Positions 55,328 to 64,000 of a DNA stretch of 64,000 nt are shown here, piece after piece. The translations under genes were made by a program, and so were the position numbers. Below the pieces are notes generated by a model that did not search any database, had not been told where the DNA came from, and was given only the letters and a program-made list of their open reading frames with translations. How positions within the stretch are numbered: the first letter of the stretch is position 1; the number at the start of each line of letters is the position of its first letter. Source of the DNA: Rhizobium sp. Root274. Lineage in GTDB: Bacteria > Pseudomonadota > Alphaproteobacteria > Rhizobiales > Rhizobiaceae. The stretch lies in the NCBI RefSeq assembly GCF_001429245.1, contig NZ_LMJE01000001.1, forward strand, positions 931,179 through 995,178. Reading direction: 5' to 3'.

Positions 55328-56017
55328 TCATTCCTGCTCGGCCATCCGATAGCCGACGCCCGGTTCCGTGCGTACGATCCGGGGCTGGGTTGGATCTTGC
55401 TCGATCTTCTGGCGCAACTGGCCGATGAAGACGCGGAGGTAATGCAGATCGTCGCCATGTGCAGGCCCCCAGACCGTCGTCAACAATGTGCGGTGGGTCA
55501 CTACCCGACCGGTATGACGGGCAAGTAGAAGGAGCAGGTCATACTCCTTCGGCGTCAAGTGCACGAGCTCGCCGCCTCGCGAGACGATGCGCTTGATAGG
55601 ATCGATCGTCAGGCCGTCGACTTCCATCACGGTCGGGATCGCATCCCGACGTCCACGATGGCGCAGCGCGGTGCGGATACGCGCGGTGAGTTCTCCGATA
55701 CCAAAGGGTTTTTCGACATAGTCGTCTGCACCGAGGTCGAGCGCCGCGATTTTCTCGCTTTCGCGGTCGCGGGCCGAAAGGATGACGATCGGGATGTCCG
55801 ACCAGCCTCTGAGGTTCGCGATGATTTCCTTGCCGTCCATATCAGGCAGGCCTAGATCGAGGATGACGAGGTCCGGCGCCTGGGTTGCGACTGCCTTCAA
55901 GGCTTCGGCGCCCGTTCCAGCCTCGACCACTTCGTAGCCGGCAGCCGTAAGAGACGGTTTCAGGAACCGCTGGATCTGGGGCTCGTCATCCACCACCAGG
56001 ATGCGGGACTGGTTCAT
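55328..56017 (-). CDS. kdpE: KdpE response regulator
   Basis: A 229-residue OmpR/PhoB-type response regulator, the output of the KdpD/KdpE potassium-sensing pair. The receiver has the acidic pocket (ILVVDDEPQ), the phospho-acceptor Asp54 in VILDLGLPD, and Lys in DYVEKPFG; the C-terminal winged helix contains VHLTPKEYDLLLLLARHTGRVVTHRTLL and GVGYRMAEQE. Its ATG overlaps the kdpD stop (ATGA). Last gene of the operon. Confidence 0.96.
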   Translation of the reverse strand: MNQSRILVVDDEPQIQRFLKPSLTAAGYEVVEAGTGAEALKAVATQAPDLVILDLGLPDMDGKEIIANLRGWSDIPIVILSARDRESEKIAALDLGADDYVEKPFGIGELTARIRTALRHRGRRDAIPTVMEVDGLTIDPIKRIVSRGGELVHLTPKEYDLLLLLARHTGRVVTHRTLLTTVWGPAHGDDLHYLRVFIGQLRQKIEQDPTQPRIVRTEPGVGYRMAEQE

Positions 56018-58704
56018 CGGACATCTCCCCTTGCTTCATTGCTTCCGGGAAACCGCATCACGATGCGCGTACCCCGCTTCTTGAGTGCCGGGCTCTCCGC
56101 ATGGATCTTGCCGCCCATGGCCTCAACGAAGCCGCGGGCGATCGAGAGGCCGAGCCCCGTTCCCGGTGCGCGCCCATCCGGCTTTCCCCTGCGATAGAAT
56201 TTTTCGAAGATGCGGTCCAGATCCTCAGGCGGAATACCCTTGCCGTGATCGGTCACCGAGATCATCACATCCTTGCCGTCGCGGCGGGCATAGACATTGA
56301 TCGGTTCGTCGCCGCCATACTTCACCGCATTGTCCAGAAGGTTGAACAGGACCTGACCGATCAGCACGCTGTCGCCACGAATGAGCGGCAGGTCAGAGGC
56401 GATGCCCGTCTCGACGACCCGTCCGGGCGCATATTTGCGCGTCCGCTCGACAGTGGACTGCACGACGTCGGCGACATCTACCCAGTCCTGTTTTGGCGTC
56501 AGCATGCCGGCCTCAATGCGTGTCATATCAAGCAGATTGGCAACGAAGCGGCTCATCCGTCCGCTCTCCTCCTCGATCGACTGCAGGAGGTCGTCGCGGT
56601 CTTCAGGCGTCATGCGCTCACCAAGTTGGCGGAGGCCGGTGACGGCGCCGGTGATCGTCGCAAGAGGCGTGCGCAGATCATGGGAAATGGATGACAGGAG
56701 CGCCTCGCGGTAGCGTTCGCCTTCCAGTCGCGCCGCCTGCTCGACAGTCTCGTCGGCGAGGCGTGCCCGGTCGAGTGCGATTGCCGTCTGGTCGAGAATG
56801 GCGGTCAGCGCACGCTCGGCGTTGAGGTCGAGCCGGTCGCCCGTGTGCTCGATGCCGCAGACACCGACAATGCCATGGGGTCCGAGCAGCGGGCGGAACT
56901 CGAAACGGCTGTTCGGCAGCGTGCCCGTACCGTGGCCGGCCGGCTCGCGCTTGTCATGGGTCCAGCGGGCGGCAGTCATGTCCGTCACGTCGAGTTCCGT
57001 ATCAGGCGGCCAGGCGGCGGCTACACCGAGATCGCCCTTGCGCGGAACGAGCAATATGACCTTGCGCTTCAGGCTCGCCTGCAGTTGCGAAACAGCAAGC
57101 CAGATCGCGTCATCGCCCTTTCCCGTGCTCGCGAGCTTGCGGGAGAAATCATAGAGCGATTGCAGCGCCGTCGCGCGGATGCGTGCAACTTCGGCCTGTT
57201 CACGGATACGCGACGCGAGACCGCCGGCAATGATGGCCACGGCCAGAAAGACGAAGAGCGCAAAGACCTCGTGCGGGGCTGCGATGGTGAAGGTGTGGCG
57301 GGGATTGATGAAGAAGAAATTGTAGGAGAGCGCCGAGAGGAGTGCTGCCAGGAATGCCGAAGCGTAGCCGCCAACCACCGAGGCTCCGAGGACGGCGAGG
57401 AGAAAGAGCAGCGATATATTCGGCAGCTCGACGAAGACGTCGATCCCCTTCCCCAGGACCGTCGTCAGGGCGACGAAGCCGAGAGCCCAGATGGACGACT
57501 GTCTTAGCGCCGTGGCTCCTGGTAGGCTTAGCGACGGGCGTGCACGGTCGGCGGCGGTGCCGTCCGGTGTCACGATGTGAATGCTCAGGCCCGATGCCCT
57601 GCCCGCCAATGCGTCCGGCAGCGAGCGGCTAACGAGCTTCTGCCAGCGGCTGCGTTTGCGCGTGCCGATGACGATCTGGGTGGCGTGTTCGCGGCGGGCG
57701 AGCTTGAGGATCTCCTCGACGAAATCATTGCCGATCACACGGCGGGTTTCGGCACCCAGTTGTTCGGCCAAGCGAAACAGCGTCTCGATCCGTTGCAGCC
57801 GCTCCGGCGTCTCGACTTCCCGGTCGGCCCGCTCGATCGAGACGACGAGCCAGGGGGCGTTGAGACCCGAGGCCAAGCGGCTCGCAACGCGCACGACCTT
57901 TTCCGACAGGGGATCGGAGCCGACACAGACAATGAGCCGCTCGCCTGTGGCCCAGGGGCCGTCGATGGCATTCTGCTTGAGATAGTCGACCATCTGATCG
58001 TCGACGCGGTCCGCTGTGCGGCGCAGCGCCAGTTCACGCAGTGCTGTCAGATTGCCGAGGCGGAAGAAGCGGTCGACAGCGCGGTTGGCGCTTTCAGGCA
58101 GGTAGACCTTGCCGTCCTTCAGCCGTTCGATGAGTTCGGATGGCGCGAGATCAACGAGCAGAACTTCGTCCGCACGTTTGAGCACGGTATCGGGCACGCG
58201 CTCGCGCACGGTCACCCCGGTGATCTGGGCGACGAGATCGGCCAAGCTTTCTAAATGCTGGATGTTGAGCGCCGTCCAGACATTGATGCCGGTCGATATC
58301 AGCTCCTCGATATCCTGATGCCGCTTGGGATGACGGCTGTCCTCGGGGTTGGAATGGGCGAGTTCGTCGACGATGATGATGCGGGGACGCCGTTCGAGCG
58401 CTGCATCGAGATTGAACTCCTCCAGCATCCGACCACGATGAGCCACCCTGCGTCGAGGCAGGATCTCAAGTCCATCGAGCAGTGCTGCCGTCTCACCGCG
58501 ACCGTGGGTCTCGACCAGTCCGACGACCAGATCCACGCCGTCGGCCTTCAGGCGTCTGGCCCGCGACAGCATCGCATAGGTCTTGCCGACGCCCGGAGCA
58601 GCGCCCAGAAAAACGGTCAGCTTGCCCCGGCGGTCTTTCTCCGCCAGGGCAAGCAGGGCATCGGGATCGGGACGCCGGTCGTCCCTGCGGTCGTCATCCG
58701 CCAT
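56014..58704 (-). CDS. kdpD: KdpD sensor histidine kinase
   Basis: An 896-residue membrane sensor kinase. The N-terminal KdpD domain has Walker A GAAPGVGKT (residues 34-42) and IIIVDELAHSNPED; a universal-stress domain with the GTRKRSRWQ loop follows (about 250-375); four membrane helices lie at about 400-505; a GAF-like segment precedes the kinase part with His675 in SSISHDLRTPLATI and the ATP-binding blocks LLDNAVKYGG, DHGKGIPPEDL and GTGLGLSIARGF. It phosphorylates KdpE under potassium limitation. Starts 14 nt after the kdpC stop. Confidence 0.97.
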   Translation of the reverse strand: MADDDRRDDRRPDPDALLALAEKDRRGKLTVFLGAAPGVGKTYAMLSRARRLKADGVDLVVGLVETHGRGETAALLDGLEILPRRRVAHRGRMLEEFNLDAALERRPRIIIVDELAHSNPEDSRHPKRHQDIEELISTGINVWTALNIQHLESLADLVAQITGVTVRERVPDTVLKRADEVLLVDLAPSELIERLKDGKVYLPESANRAVDRFFRLGNLTALRELALRRTADRVDDQMVDYLKQNAIDGPWATGERLIVCVGSDPLSEKVVRVASRLASGLNAPWLVVSIERADREVETPERLQRIETLFRLAEQLGAETRRVIGNDFVEEILKLARREHATQIVIGTRKRSRWQKLVSRSLPDALAGRASGLSIHIVTPDGTAADRARPSLSLPGATALRQSSIWALGFVALTTVLGKGIDVFVELPNISLLFLLAVLGASVVGGYASAFLAALLSALSYNFFFINPRHTFTIAAPHEVFALFVFLAVAIIAGGLASRIREQAEVARIRATALQSLYDFSRKLASTGKGDDAIWLAVSQLQASLKRKVILLVPRKGDLGVAAAWPPDTELDVTDMTAARWTHDKREPAGHGTGTLPNSRFEFRPLLGPHGIVGVCGIEHTGDRLDLNAERALTAILDQTAIALDRARLADETVEQAARLEGERYREALLSSISHDLRTPLATITGAVTGLRQLGERMTPEDRDDLLQSIEEESGRMSRFVANLLDMTRIEAGMLTPKQDWVDVADVVQSTVERTRKYAPGRVVETGIASDLPLIRGDSVLIGQVLFNLLDNAVKYGGDEPINVYARRDGKDVMISVTDHGKGIPPEDLDRIFEKFYRRGKPDGRAPGTGLGLSIARGFVEAMGGKIHAESPALKKRGTRIVMRFPGSNEARGDVR

Positions 58705-58718
58705 TCAGGCCTCACACA

Positions 58719-59282
58719 TTACCGGGCATCGAGTGCCAGGTTGAGCTCTAGCACATTGACCCTTGCTTGACCGATAATGCCGAAGGTCGGAATTTCGGTC
58801 TGCTGCGCGACGAGCGTGGCGACGACAGATGGATCCAGCCCCCTCGCCTGCGCAACGCGCGCCACCTGAGCTTCCGCGAAGGCCGGCGAGACATGCGGGT
58901 CGAGACCGGAGCCAGAGGTGGTGACGGAATCAGCCGGGACAGGCTGCGCGATGCCGCTTGCGGTCAACCGGGCGACATCTGCGGTGACACGATCCTTCAG
59001 CTTGACCGAGGTTGTGCCGAGGTTGGAGCCGGACGAGGCCGCAGCGTTGTATGGGTTTGGTCCGGTCGCCGAGGGGCGAGGCCAGAAGTAGCGGTCCGAG
59101 GTAAAGGTCTGGCCGATCAGCGCTGAGCCTACGACCGCTCCGTCGCGTTCGATCAGGCTGCCATTGGCTTGGGCCGGCATGACGGACTGGGCAATGCCGT
59201 TGATCGCCAGTGGATAAGCAAGCCCGGTGAGTGCGGTCATGGCGACAACGAGGGTGAGTGCAGGTCTGAGATGGTTGATCAT
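58719..59282 (-). CDS. kdpC: KdpC subunit of potassium-transporting ATPase
   Basis: A 187-residue subunit that stabilises the KdpFABC complex. One membrane helix at residues 7-30 (ALTLVVAMTALTGLAYPLAINGIAQ) is followed by a periplasmic domain with VGSALIGQTFTSDRYFWPRPSATGPNPYNAAASSGSNLG and the conserved GSGLDPHVSPAFAEAQVARVA. Length is normal. It begins 2 nt after the kdpB stop. Confidence 0.97.
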   Translation of the reverse strand: MINHLRPALTLVVAMTALTGLAYPLAINGIAQSVMPAQANGSLIERDGAVVGSALIGQTFTSDRYFWPRPSATGPNPYNAAASSGSNLGTTSVKLKDRVTADVARLTASGIAQPVPADSVTTSGSGLDPHVSPAFAEAQVARVAQARGLDPSVVATLVAQQTEIPTFGIIGQARVNVLELNLALDAR

Positions 59283-59284
59283 GA

Positions 59285-61321
59285 TTACACCAGATGAAGA
59301 GCGCTGACGGCGATGTCGATGACCTTGATCCCGGCAAAGGGAAGGATCAGGCCGCCGACGCCATAAACGAGCAGGTTGCGGCGAAGAAGCGCTGCGGCAC
59401 CGGACGGACGGTAAGCCACGCCTTTCAGAGCCAGCGAGATGAGCGCCACGATGATCAGCGCGTTGAAGATGACGGCAGACAGGATGGCCGACTGCGGTGA
59501 CGTCAGCCCCATGATGTTGAGGGCTTCGAGCGCCGGATAGGTGGCCACGAACAGCGCCGGGATGATGGCAAAGTATTTGGCCACGTCATTGGCGATCGAA
59601 AAGGTCGTCAGCGATCCGCGCGTCATCAGCAACTGCTTGCCGATCTCGACGATCTCGATGAGCTTGGTCGGGCTGGAGTCGAGGTCCACCATGTTGGCGG
59701 CCTCGCGGGCGGCCTGGGTGCCGGTCTGCATGGCGACGCCAACATCGGCCTGGGCAAGCGCCGGTGCATCATTGGTGCCGTCGCCGCACATTGCGATCAG
59801 GCGGCCGCCCTGCTGCTCGCGGCGGATATAGGCGAGCTTATCCTCCGGCGTCGCCTGGGCGAGGAAATCATCGACACCGGCTTCCGAAGCGATGGCCGCG
59901 GCCGTGACCGGATTGTCGCCAGTGACCATGACCGTGCGGATGCCCATGGCGCGCAGTGCTGCGAAGCGTTCCTTGATGCCGGGCTTGACGACGTCCTTGA
60001 GATGGATGACGCCGAGCAGGCGGTCGCCATCGGCCACGCCGAGCGGTGTACCACCGGTGCGGGCGACCTGGTCGACGGCGCGGCGGAATTCAGCGGGAGC
60101 ATGCTGTTCGGGGAGGCCTGCGAATTTCAGCACCGCATCGACGGCACCCTTGCGCAGACGGCGCTGACCGATGTCGACGCCCGAAAGGCGTGTTTCGGCG
60201 GTGAAGCCAATGACGGCATCAAACTCGGCCTTCGGCATGGGCACGCCGAACTCGCCCGTCGCCAGCGCCACGACCGAGCGGCCCTCGGGCGTTTCGTCAG
60301 ACAATGAGGCGATGAGGGCTGCCTCTGCCAGTTCCGTCGCCGTGACACCGGGAGCGGTGAGAAAGTCGCTGGCCATACGGTTGCCGAAGGTGATCGTGCC
60401 CGTCTTGTCGAGAAGCAGCGTGTCGACATCGCCAGCGGCTTCGACCGCACGGCCCGAGGTGGCGATCACGTTGAAGCGCACCAACCGGTCCATACCGGCG
60501 ATGCCGATGGCCGAGAGCAGGCCGCCGATCGTGGTCGGGATCAGAGTGACGAGAAGGGCTGCCAGCACCGTGACGGAGAGCACCGTGCCGGAATAGCCAG
60601 CAAGGCCCCAGATCGCGACGCAGACGAACAGGAAGATAAGCGTCAGGCCCGAGAGCAGGATCGACAGTGCGATCTCGTTCGGCGTCTTCTGGCGCTGAGC
60701 GCCTTCGATCAGCGCGATCATGCGATCTACGAAGGAGGAGCCAGGCTGGACGGTGATCCTGATCTTGATTTCGTCTGACAACACCTGCGTGCCGCCTGTC
60801 ACCGCCGAGCGGTCACCACCGGATTCGCGGATGACGGGGGCGGATTCACCTGTGATGGCGCTTTCGTTGACCGAGGCAACACCCTCGATCACTTCGCCAT
60901 CGCCGGGGATGAGTTCACCGGCCGCGACCAGCACGATTTCGCCGACCTTAAGGCTGGAGGCCGGGATCGTCTCCGTCTTGCCGTTGGCTCCAAGCCGGCG
61001 AGCGACGAGTTCCGACTTGGTCTTCTTCAGGCTGTCGGCCTGGGCGCGGCCACGGCCCTCCGCCACGGCTTCAGCGAAGGTGGCGAAGAGCACCGTGAAC
61101 CAGAGCCAGGCGGCGATCTGGCCGGAGAAACCGGCCTCGCCGGGATTTGCGGCGAAGTCACGGATGAACAGGATCGTCACGACGACGGCGACGATCTCGG
61201 TCACGAAGATGACCGGGTTGCGCAGGAGTTTGCGCGGATCGAGCTTTATGAATGCATCACGCATCGCCGGGAGCAGGATCGCCGGGTCGAAAAGAGCGGA
61301 TGCCTTTTTCTCATTTGACAT
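59285..61321 (-). CDS. kdpB: KdpB catalytic subunit of potassium-transporting ATPase
   Basis: A 678-residue P-type ATPase. The phosphorylated Asp305 is in [12 protein letters not shown]; the dephosphorylation loop is [12 protein letters not shown] (Ser160 in TGES being the site equivalent to the inhibitory phosphorylation of Kdp under high potassium); the nucleotide domain has [10 protein letters not shown]; the hinge region is [21 protein letters not shown]. About seven membrane helices. It hydrolyses ATP for potassium uptake through KdpA. Confidence 0.98.
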   Translation of the reverse strand: MSNEKKASALFDPAILLPAMRDAFIKLDPRKLLRNPVIFVTEIVAVVVTILFIRDFAANPGEAGFSGQIAAWLWFTVLFATFAEAVAEGRGRAQADSLKKTKSELVARRLGANGKTETIPASSLKVGEIVLVAAGELIPGDGEVIEGVASVNESAITGESAPVIRESGGDRSAVTGGTQVLSDEIKIRITVQPGSSFVDRMIALIEGAQRQKTPNEIALSILLSGLTLIFLFVCVAIWGLAGYSGTVLSVTVLAALLVTLIPTTIGGLLSAIGIAGMDRLVRFNVIATSGRAVEAAGDVDTLLLDKTGTITFGNRMASDFLTAPGVTATELAEAALIASLSDETPEGRSVVALATGEFGVPMPKAEFDAVIGFTAETRLSGVDIGQRRLRKGAVDAVLKFAGLPEQHAPAEFRRAVDQVARTGGTPLGVADGDRLLGVIHLKDVVKPGIKERFAALRAMGIRTVMVTGDNPVTAAAIASEAGVDDFLAQATPEDKLAYIRREQQGGRLIAMCGDGTNDAPALAQADVGVAMQTGTQAAREAANMVDLDSSPTKLIEIVEIGKQLLMTRGSLTTFSIANDVAKYFAIIPALFVATYPALEALNIMGLTSPQSAILSAVIFNALIIVALISLALKGVAYRPSGAAALLRRNLLVYGVGGLILPFAGIKVIDIAVSALHLV

Positions 61322-61330
61322 GATGGTTCC

Positions 61331-63040
61331 TTAGAAGGTCTGGCCGGCGAGCATGGCGAAGTGTTCGACGATTGGGCCGAGCACCAGCGCAGGCAGAAAC
61401 TGCAGACCGCCGAGAATGAGAATGATGCCGATCAGCAGGCCGACGAACAGCGGGCCGTCGGTTGGGAAGGTGCCAGCGGAAGCCGGCGACTTCACCTTGG
61501 CGGCGAGCGATCCGGCGATTGCCATGACCGGCACGACATAGGCGAAGCGACCGAGCAGCATCGCGATCCCGAGCGTCGTGTTGTACCAGGGCGTGTTGCC
61601 GGTGAGGCCACCAAAGGCCGAGCCGTTGTTGCCGGCAGCCGAGGTATAGGCATAGAGGATTTCCGACAGCCCGTGCGGGCCTGATGTGCCGACACTTGCC
61701 ACCGCGAAGGGCAGCATGGCCGAGACGGCAGTAAAGCCGAGGATGGCGAGCGGCAGGATGAGCACGGCGAGCATAGCGAACTTCATCTCGCGGCCTTCGA
61801 TCTTCTTGCCGAGGAATTCCGGCGTGCGGCCGACCATGAGGCCGGCGACGAAGACGGAAAGCAGCGCGAAGACCAGCATGCCGTAGAGGCCGGAGCCGAC
61901 ACCACCCGGCAGCACCTCACCGAGCTGGATCAGGAACATCGGAACCAGACCGCCCAAGCCGGTGAACGAGCCATGCATGCCGTTCACGCCGCCATCCGAG
62001 AGGCCGGTCGTGACCGCTGCATAAAGCGCCGTCATCGCCTGGCCGAAGCGGACTTCCTTGCCTTCCATGTTGCCGAGCGCTGGATCGACTCCGACCGCCG
62101 TCAGGATCGTGTTGCCCTGGGCTTCGGCCCAGTAGGTGACGGCGACGCCTGCGATCAGGAGAACCGCCATGGCCGAGATCAGCGCCCAGCCCTGTCGGCG
62201 GTTTCCGACCATCTGGCCGAAAGTGTAGACGAGAGATGCTGAGATCGACAGCATGGCGAAGATGTTCAGATAGTTGGACCAGGCTGTCGGGTTCTCGAAG
62301 GGATGGGCTGCATTGACGTTGAAAAAGCCGCCGCCGTTGGTGCCGAGCTGCTTGATCGCTTCTTGGGAGGCGACGGGGCCGAGCGAAATCACCTGGTTGG
62401 CGCCTTCGAGCGTCGTGGCCGTGACCGAGGCATCGAGCGTCTGTGGCAAGCCCATGGCAACGAAGGCAAGTGCGACGACAATGGCGAGCGGCAGCAGGAC
62501 GTAGAGGGTGGCCCTCGTCATATCGACCCAGAAATTGCCGAGCGTTGCAACCTTAGAGCGGGCGAGTGCGCGGGTGACGGCGATCGCGAGTGCCATGCCG
62601 GTCGCGGCCGATAGGAAATTCTGCACGGTGAGGCCGGCCATCTGGGAGAAGTGACTCATCGTCGTCTCACCACCGTAGTTCTGCCAGTTGGTGTTGGTGA
62701 CGAAAGAGACAGCCGTGTTGAAGGCGAGATCCGAAGGCAGACCAGGGAACCCTTGAGGGTTCAGCGGCAGATAGGCCTGCAGCCGCAGCATCGCATAGAG
62801 CGCCACAAAGCCAGCCAGCGAAAACGCGATCATCGCAAGCGTGTAGCCGAGCCAGCTCTGCTCTTTCTCGGGGTTGATGCCGCTCACGCGGTAGAGATCG
62901 CGCTCAACGCGGCCGAGCACGGGAGACAAAAGGGTCCGCTCGCCCGAAAACACCCGCGCCATGTAAAGGCCGAGTGGTTTGATGACGAGAAGGACGGCGA
63001 AAAAGAGGAGGCTGATCTGCAGCCATCCGACAAGTGTCAT
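61331..63040 (-). CDS. kdpA: KdpA potassium-translocating subunit
   Basis: A 569-residue channel-like subunit of the Kdp pump. It has ten hydrophobic helices and the four selectivity-filter loops: [46 protein letters not shown] and [16 protein letters not shown]. Length and order are normal. Its start is preceded by gggag and lies 14 nt after kdpF. Confidence 0.98.
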   Translation of the reverse strand: MTLVGWLQISLLFFAVLLVIKPLGLYMARVFSGERTLLSPVLGRVERDLYRVSGINPEKEQSWLGYTLAMIAFSLAGFVALYAMLRLQAYLPLNPQGFPGLPSDLAFNTAVSFVTNTNWQNYGGETTMSHFSQMAGLTVQNFLSAATGMALAIAVTRALARSKVATLGNFWVDMTRATLYVLLPLAIVVALAFVAMGLPQTLDASVTATTLEGANQVISLGPVASQEAIKQLGTNGGGFFNVNAAHPFENPTAWSNYLNIFAMLSISASLVYTFGQMVGNRRQGWALISAMAVLLIAGVAVTYWAEAQGNTILTAVGVDPALGNMEGKEVRFGQAMTALYAAVTTGLSDGGVNGMHGSFTGLGGLVPMFLIQLGEVLPGGVGSGLYGMLVFALLSVFVAGLMVGRTPEFLGKKIEGREMKFAMLAVLILPLAILGFTAVSAMLPFAVASVGTSGPHGLSEILYAYTSAAGNNGSAFGGLTGNTPWYNTTLGIAMLLGRFAYVVPVMAIAGSLAAKVKSPASAGTFPTDGPLFVGLLIGIILILGGLQFLPALVLGPIVEHFAMLAGQTF

Positions 63041-63054
63041 GGATCTGCTCCCGA

Positions 63055-63141
63055 TCAGAAACGCTCGGGACGCAGGAGCGTCACGACGAGATAGACGCCA
63101 AGCGCGACGGCGACAGCGAGGCCGAAAAGGGGTTCAAGCAT
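63055..63141 (-). CDS. kdpF: KdpF small subunit of potassium-transporting ATPase
   Basis: A 28-residue single-helix protein, [12 protein letters not shown]...[13 protein letters not shown], with the kdpF-typical short hydrophobic span and the final PERF motif. It sits between the new small ORF and kdpA; gagggg lies 7 nt before its ATG. It is too short for routine gene calling. Confidence 0.93.
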   Translation of the reverse strand: MLEPLFGLAVAVALGVYLVVTLLRPERF

Positions 63142-63152
63142 TTGTGTGCCCC

Positions 63153-63236
63153 TCACAGCCGGTCGAGCGCGCGGGCATAAAGTGCCAGCACCAGAAGCGT
63201 GCCAGAGCCGAGCGCGATAAAGATGAGGTCAGACAT
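63153..63236 (-). CDS. 27-residue membrane ORF at the head of the kdp operon
   Basis: A 27-residue open frame, MSDLIFIALGSGTLLVLALY...ARALDRL, with one predicted membrane helix and a basic/acidic C-terminus. It has its own ribosome site (ggag, 8 nt before ATG) and ends 11 nt before the kdpF start. It is distinct from kdpF. Similar short ORFs, ending in ALDRL- or ACDRL-like residues, may precede kdpF in other proteobacteria, but I cannot check. A structural or regulatory Kdp peptide is inferred. Confidence 0.65.
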   Translation of the reverse strand: MSDLIFIALGSGTLLVLALYARALDRL

Positions 63237-63510
63237 ATCAGGGTCTCCTGTTGATACAGGAGAAGGATTAAGGCCACCTCGGGTCAGGCTTCGATTGGGA
63301 AGAAGTGGGAGGGGCGTAAAGAAAAGATAAGGATGCACCTGCAGGGCTGGCTTGAGCTCCATTATCGCTGGTGCTGAGAGCACGGAGTAGGTCCGTCTCC
63401 GTGGGAGCGGATGTCCGGTTGTTGGTGCGAGGCTGCCAACGGGGGACCGAATTGAAGACACTAAGCTGTCGCGCGAAAACACGACCTGGCCTCGACCTCG
63501 GCGCCTACGA

Positions 63511-63817
63511 GCGGGAATAATTACCGCTCGTCCGCCATGTTGACGTCAGCCCAAAGCAGGGCACAAAGATGGCATCCACGGTCGCTCGCGACAGGAAAAC
63601 AGAGGAAAATCAAAGGCTCTTTTTATAAGCGCTTGAAATCATTCGATAATCCAGGCTCTCCAGGCGGGCCGTGTTAGATCGGTTTTCCGCTGAAGTTGAG
63701 CGTCCTTTTCTTACCAAAAAAAGCGACGTCCCCCTCAACAACTTGGCCAATCCTGGCTCCCGTTCTTAGTGCCATCCGTCGTGCTCAAGCGGGTCTCGCA
63801 AAATTGGCTGGGGACCC
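63511..63817 (+). repeat. ~307-bp direct repeat, right copy (flanks kdp)
   Basis: The right-hand copy of the repeat at 54911-55220, in the same orientation. It carries aatccaggctctccaggc (63648-63665, three changes from the tRNA-Gln 3' end) and the same terminal aattggctggggacc (63802-63816). It is more diverged than the left copy in its middle. No gene is seen in it. The kdp promoter lies to its left, in 63237-63510. Confidence 0.85.
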
Positions 63818-64000
63818 AGAACAAATTCCAACAATTCTGAAGTTCTTACTTGCATAGAGCATGCAAGAGCGCACGACGCAGTCGATATCCGAGCCAAGCT
63901 GGCTGAACAGTCAGCTTTGGTCGCGTCGGAATATGAGGCGTGTGCTGCATCCAGTTATAGTCGACCCGCGGTGGTCCAGTAGTCTATCCTCACGGGGATC
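63818..64000. other. Right end of window, no recognised gene
   Basis: An open frame from ATG 63861 runs to the edge, but its 46 residues (Arg/Ser-rich) do not look like a known protein and another frame (ending 63969) is equally open. A perfect 7-bp inverted repeat, cttgcat / atgcaag, lies at 63849-63867. Nothing firm can be called. Confidence 0.4.

Overview
The window looks like chromosomal DNA from a member of the Rhizobiales, close to the Rhizobium/Agrobacterium group. The evidence is the high G+C coding sequence, a glcDEF operon, a plant-type glutamate-cysteine ligase, a mannosylfructose-phosphate synthase/phosphatase pair as known from Agrobacterium, a DUF1127 protein, a protein resembling the alphaproteobacterial F-ATPase zeta inhibitor (DUF1476), and families largely confined to this order (DUF6880, DUF3422). 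Genes are densely packed on both strands, in short operons.

Left part (1-16 kb): a partial VOC protein and hisS; a RelB/RelE-type toxin-antitoxin pair followed 3 nt later by an unknown Rossmann-like gene; a small secreted Cys protein and a DUF305 protein; a HAD phosphatase next to two facing Tag-type DNA glycosylases; two L,D-transpeptidases and an outer-membrane barrel; then glcD-glcE-(membrane protein)-glcF with a divergent LysR regulator. Two palindromic intergenic elements lie here (4160-4358 and 12532-12738).

Middle part (16-45 kb), mostly core functions: an EamA exporter, DUF3422, a FadR-type regulator, mfpsA-mfppA, a Nudix hydrolase, a PiT phosphate transporter behind a well-matched Pho box, rsmE, gshA, a DUF937 protein, a chemoreceptor, DUF1127, LysR and TetR regulators, a patatin-like lipase, an alcohol dehydrogenase behind a perfect FNR/FixK-type box, a Tat-exported dienelactone hydrolase, MAPEG, guaB, the zeta-like protein, an MBL-fold hydrolase, an MFS transporter, and rlmE coupled to a Ppx/GppA phosphatase with a long basic N-terminal extension.

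Right part (45.5-64 kb) has the marks of an accessory region built beside a tRNA gene. tRNA-Gln(CTG) at 45542-45615 is followed by three direct 12-nt repeats that look like integrase arm sites and by the N-terminal stump of a tyrosine integrase. Next comes a sugar ABC-transport/catabolism cassette (permease, double ATPase, oxidoreductase, binding protein, TIM-barrel isomerase) with a divergent ROK repressor and a second, apparently cytosolic copy of the binding protein. Then a complete kdp operon (kdpF-A-B-C-D-E plus an extra 27-residue membrane ORF at its head) is enclosed by two direct copies of a ~310-bp sequence. Each copy carries a near match to the tRNA-Gln 3' end and ends in an inverted partial copy of it; the same inverted copy also follows the integrase stump. 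This suggests tRNA-directed insertions arranged in tandem. All calls come from reading the sequence; no database search was run.
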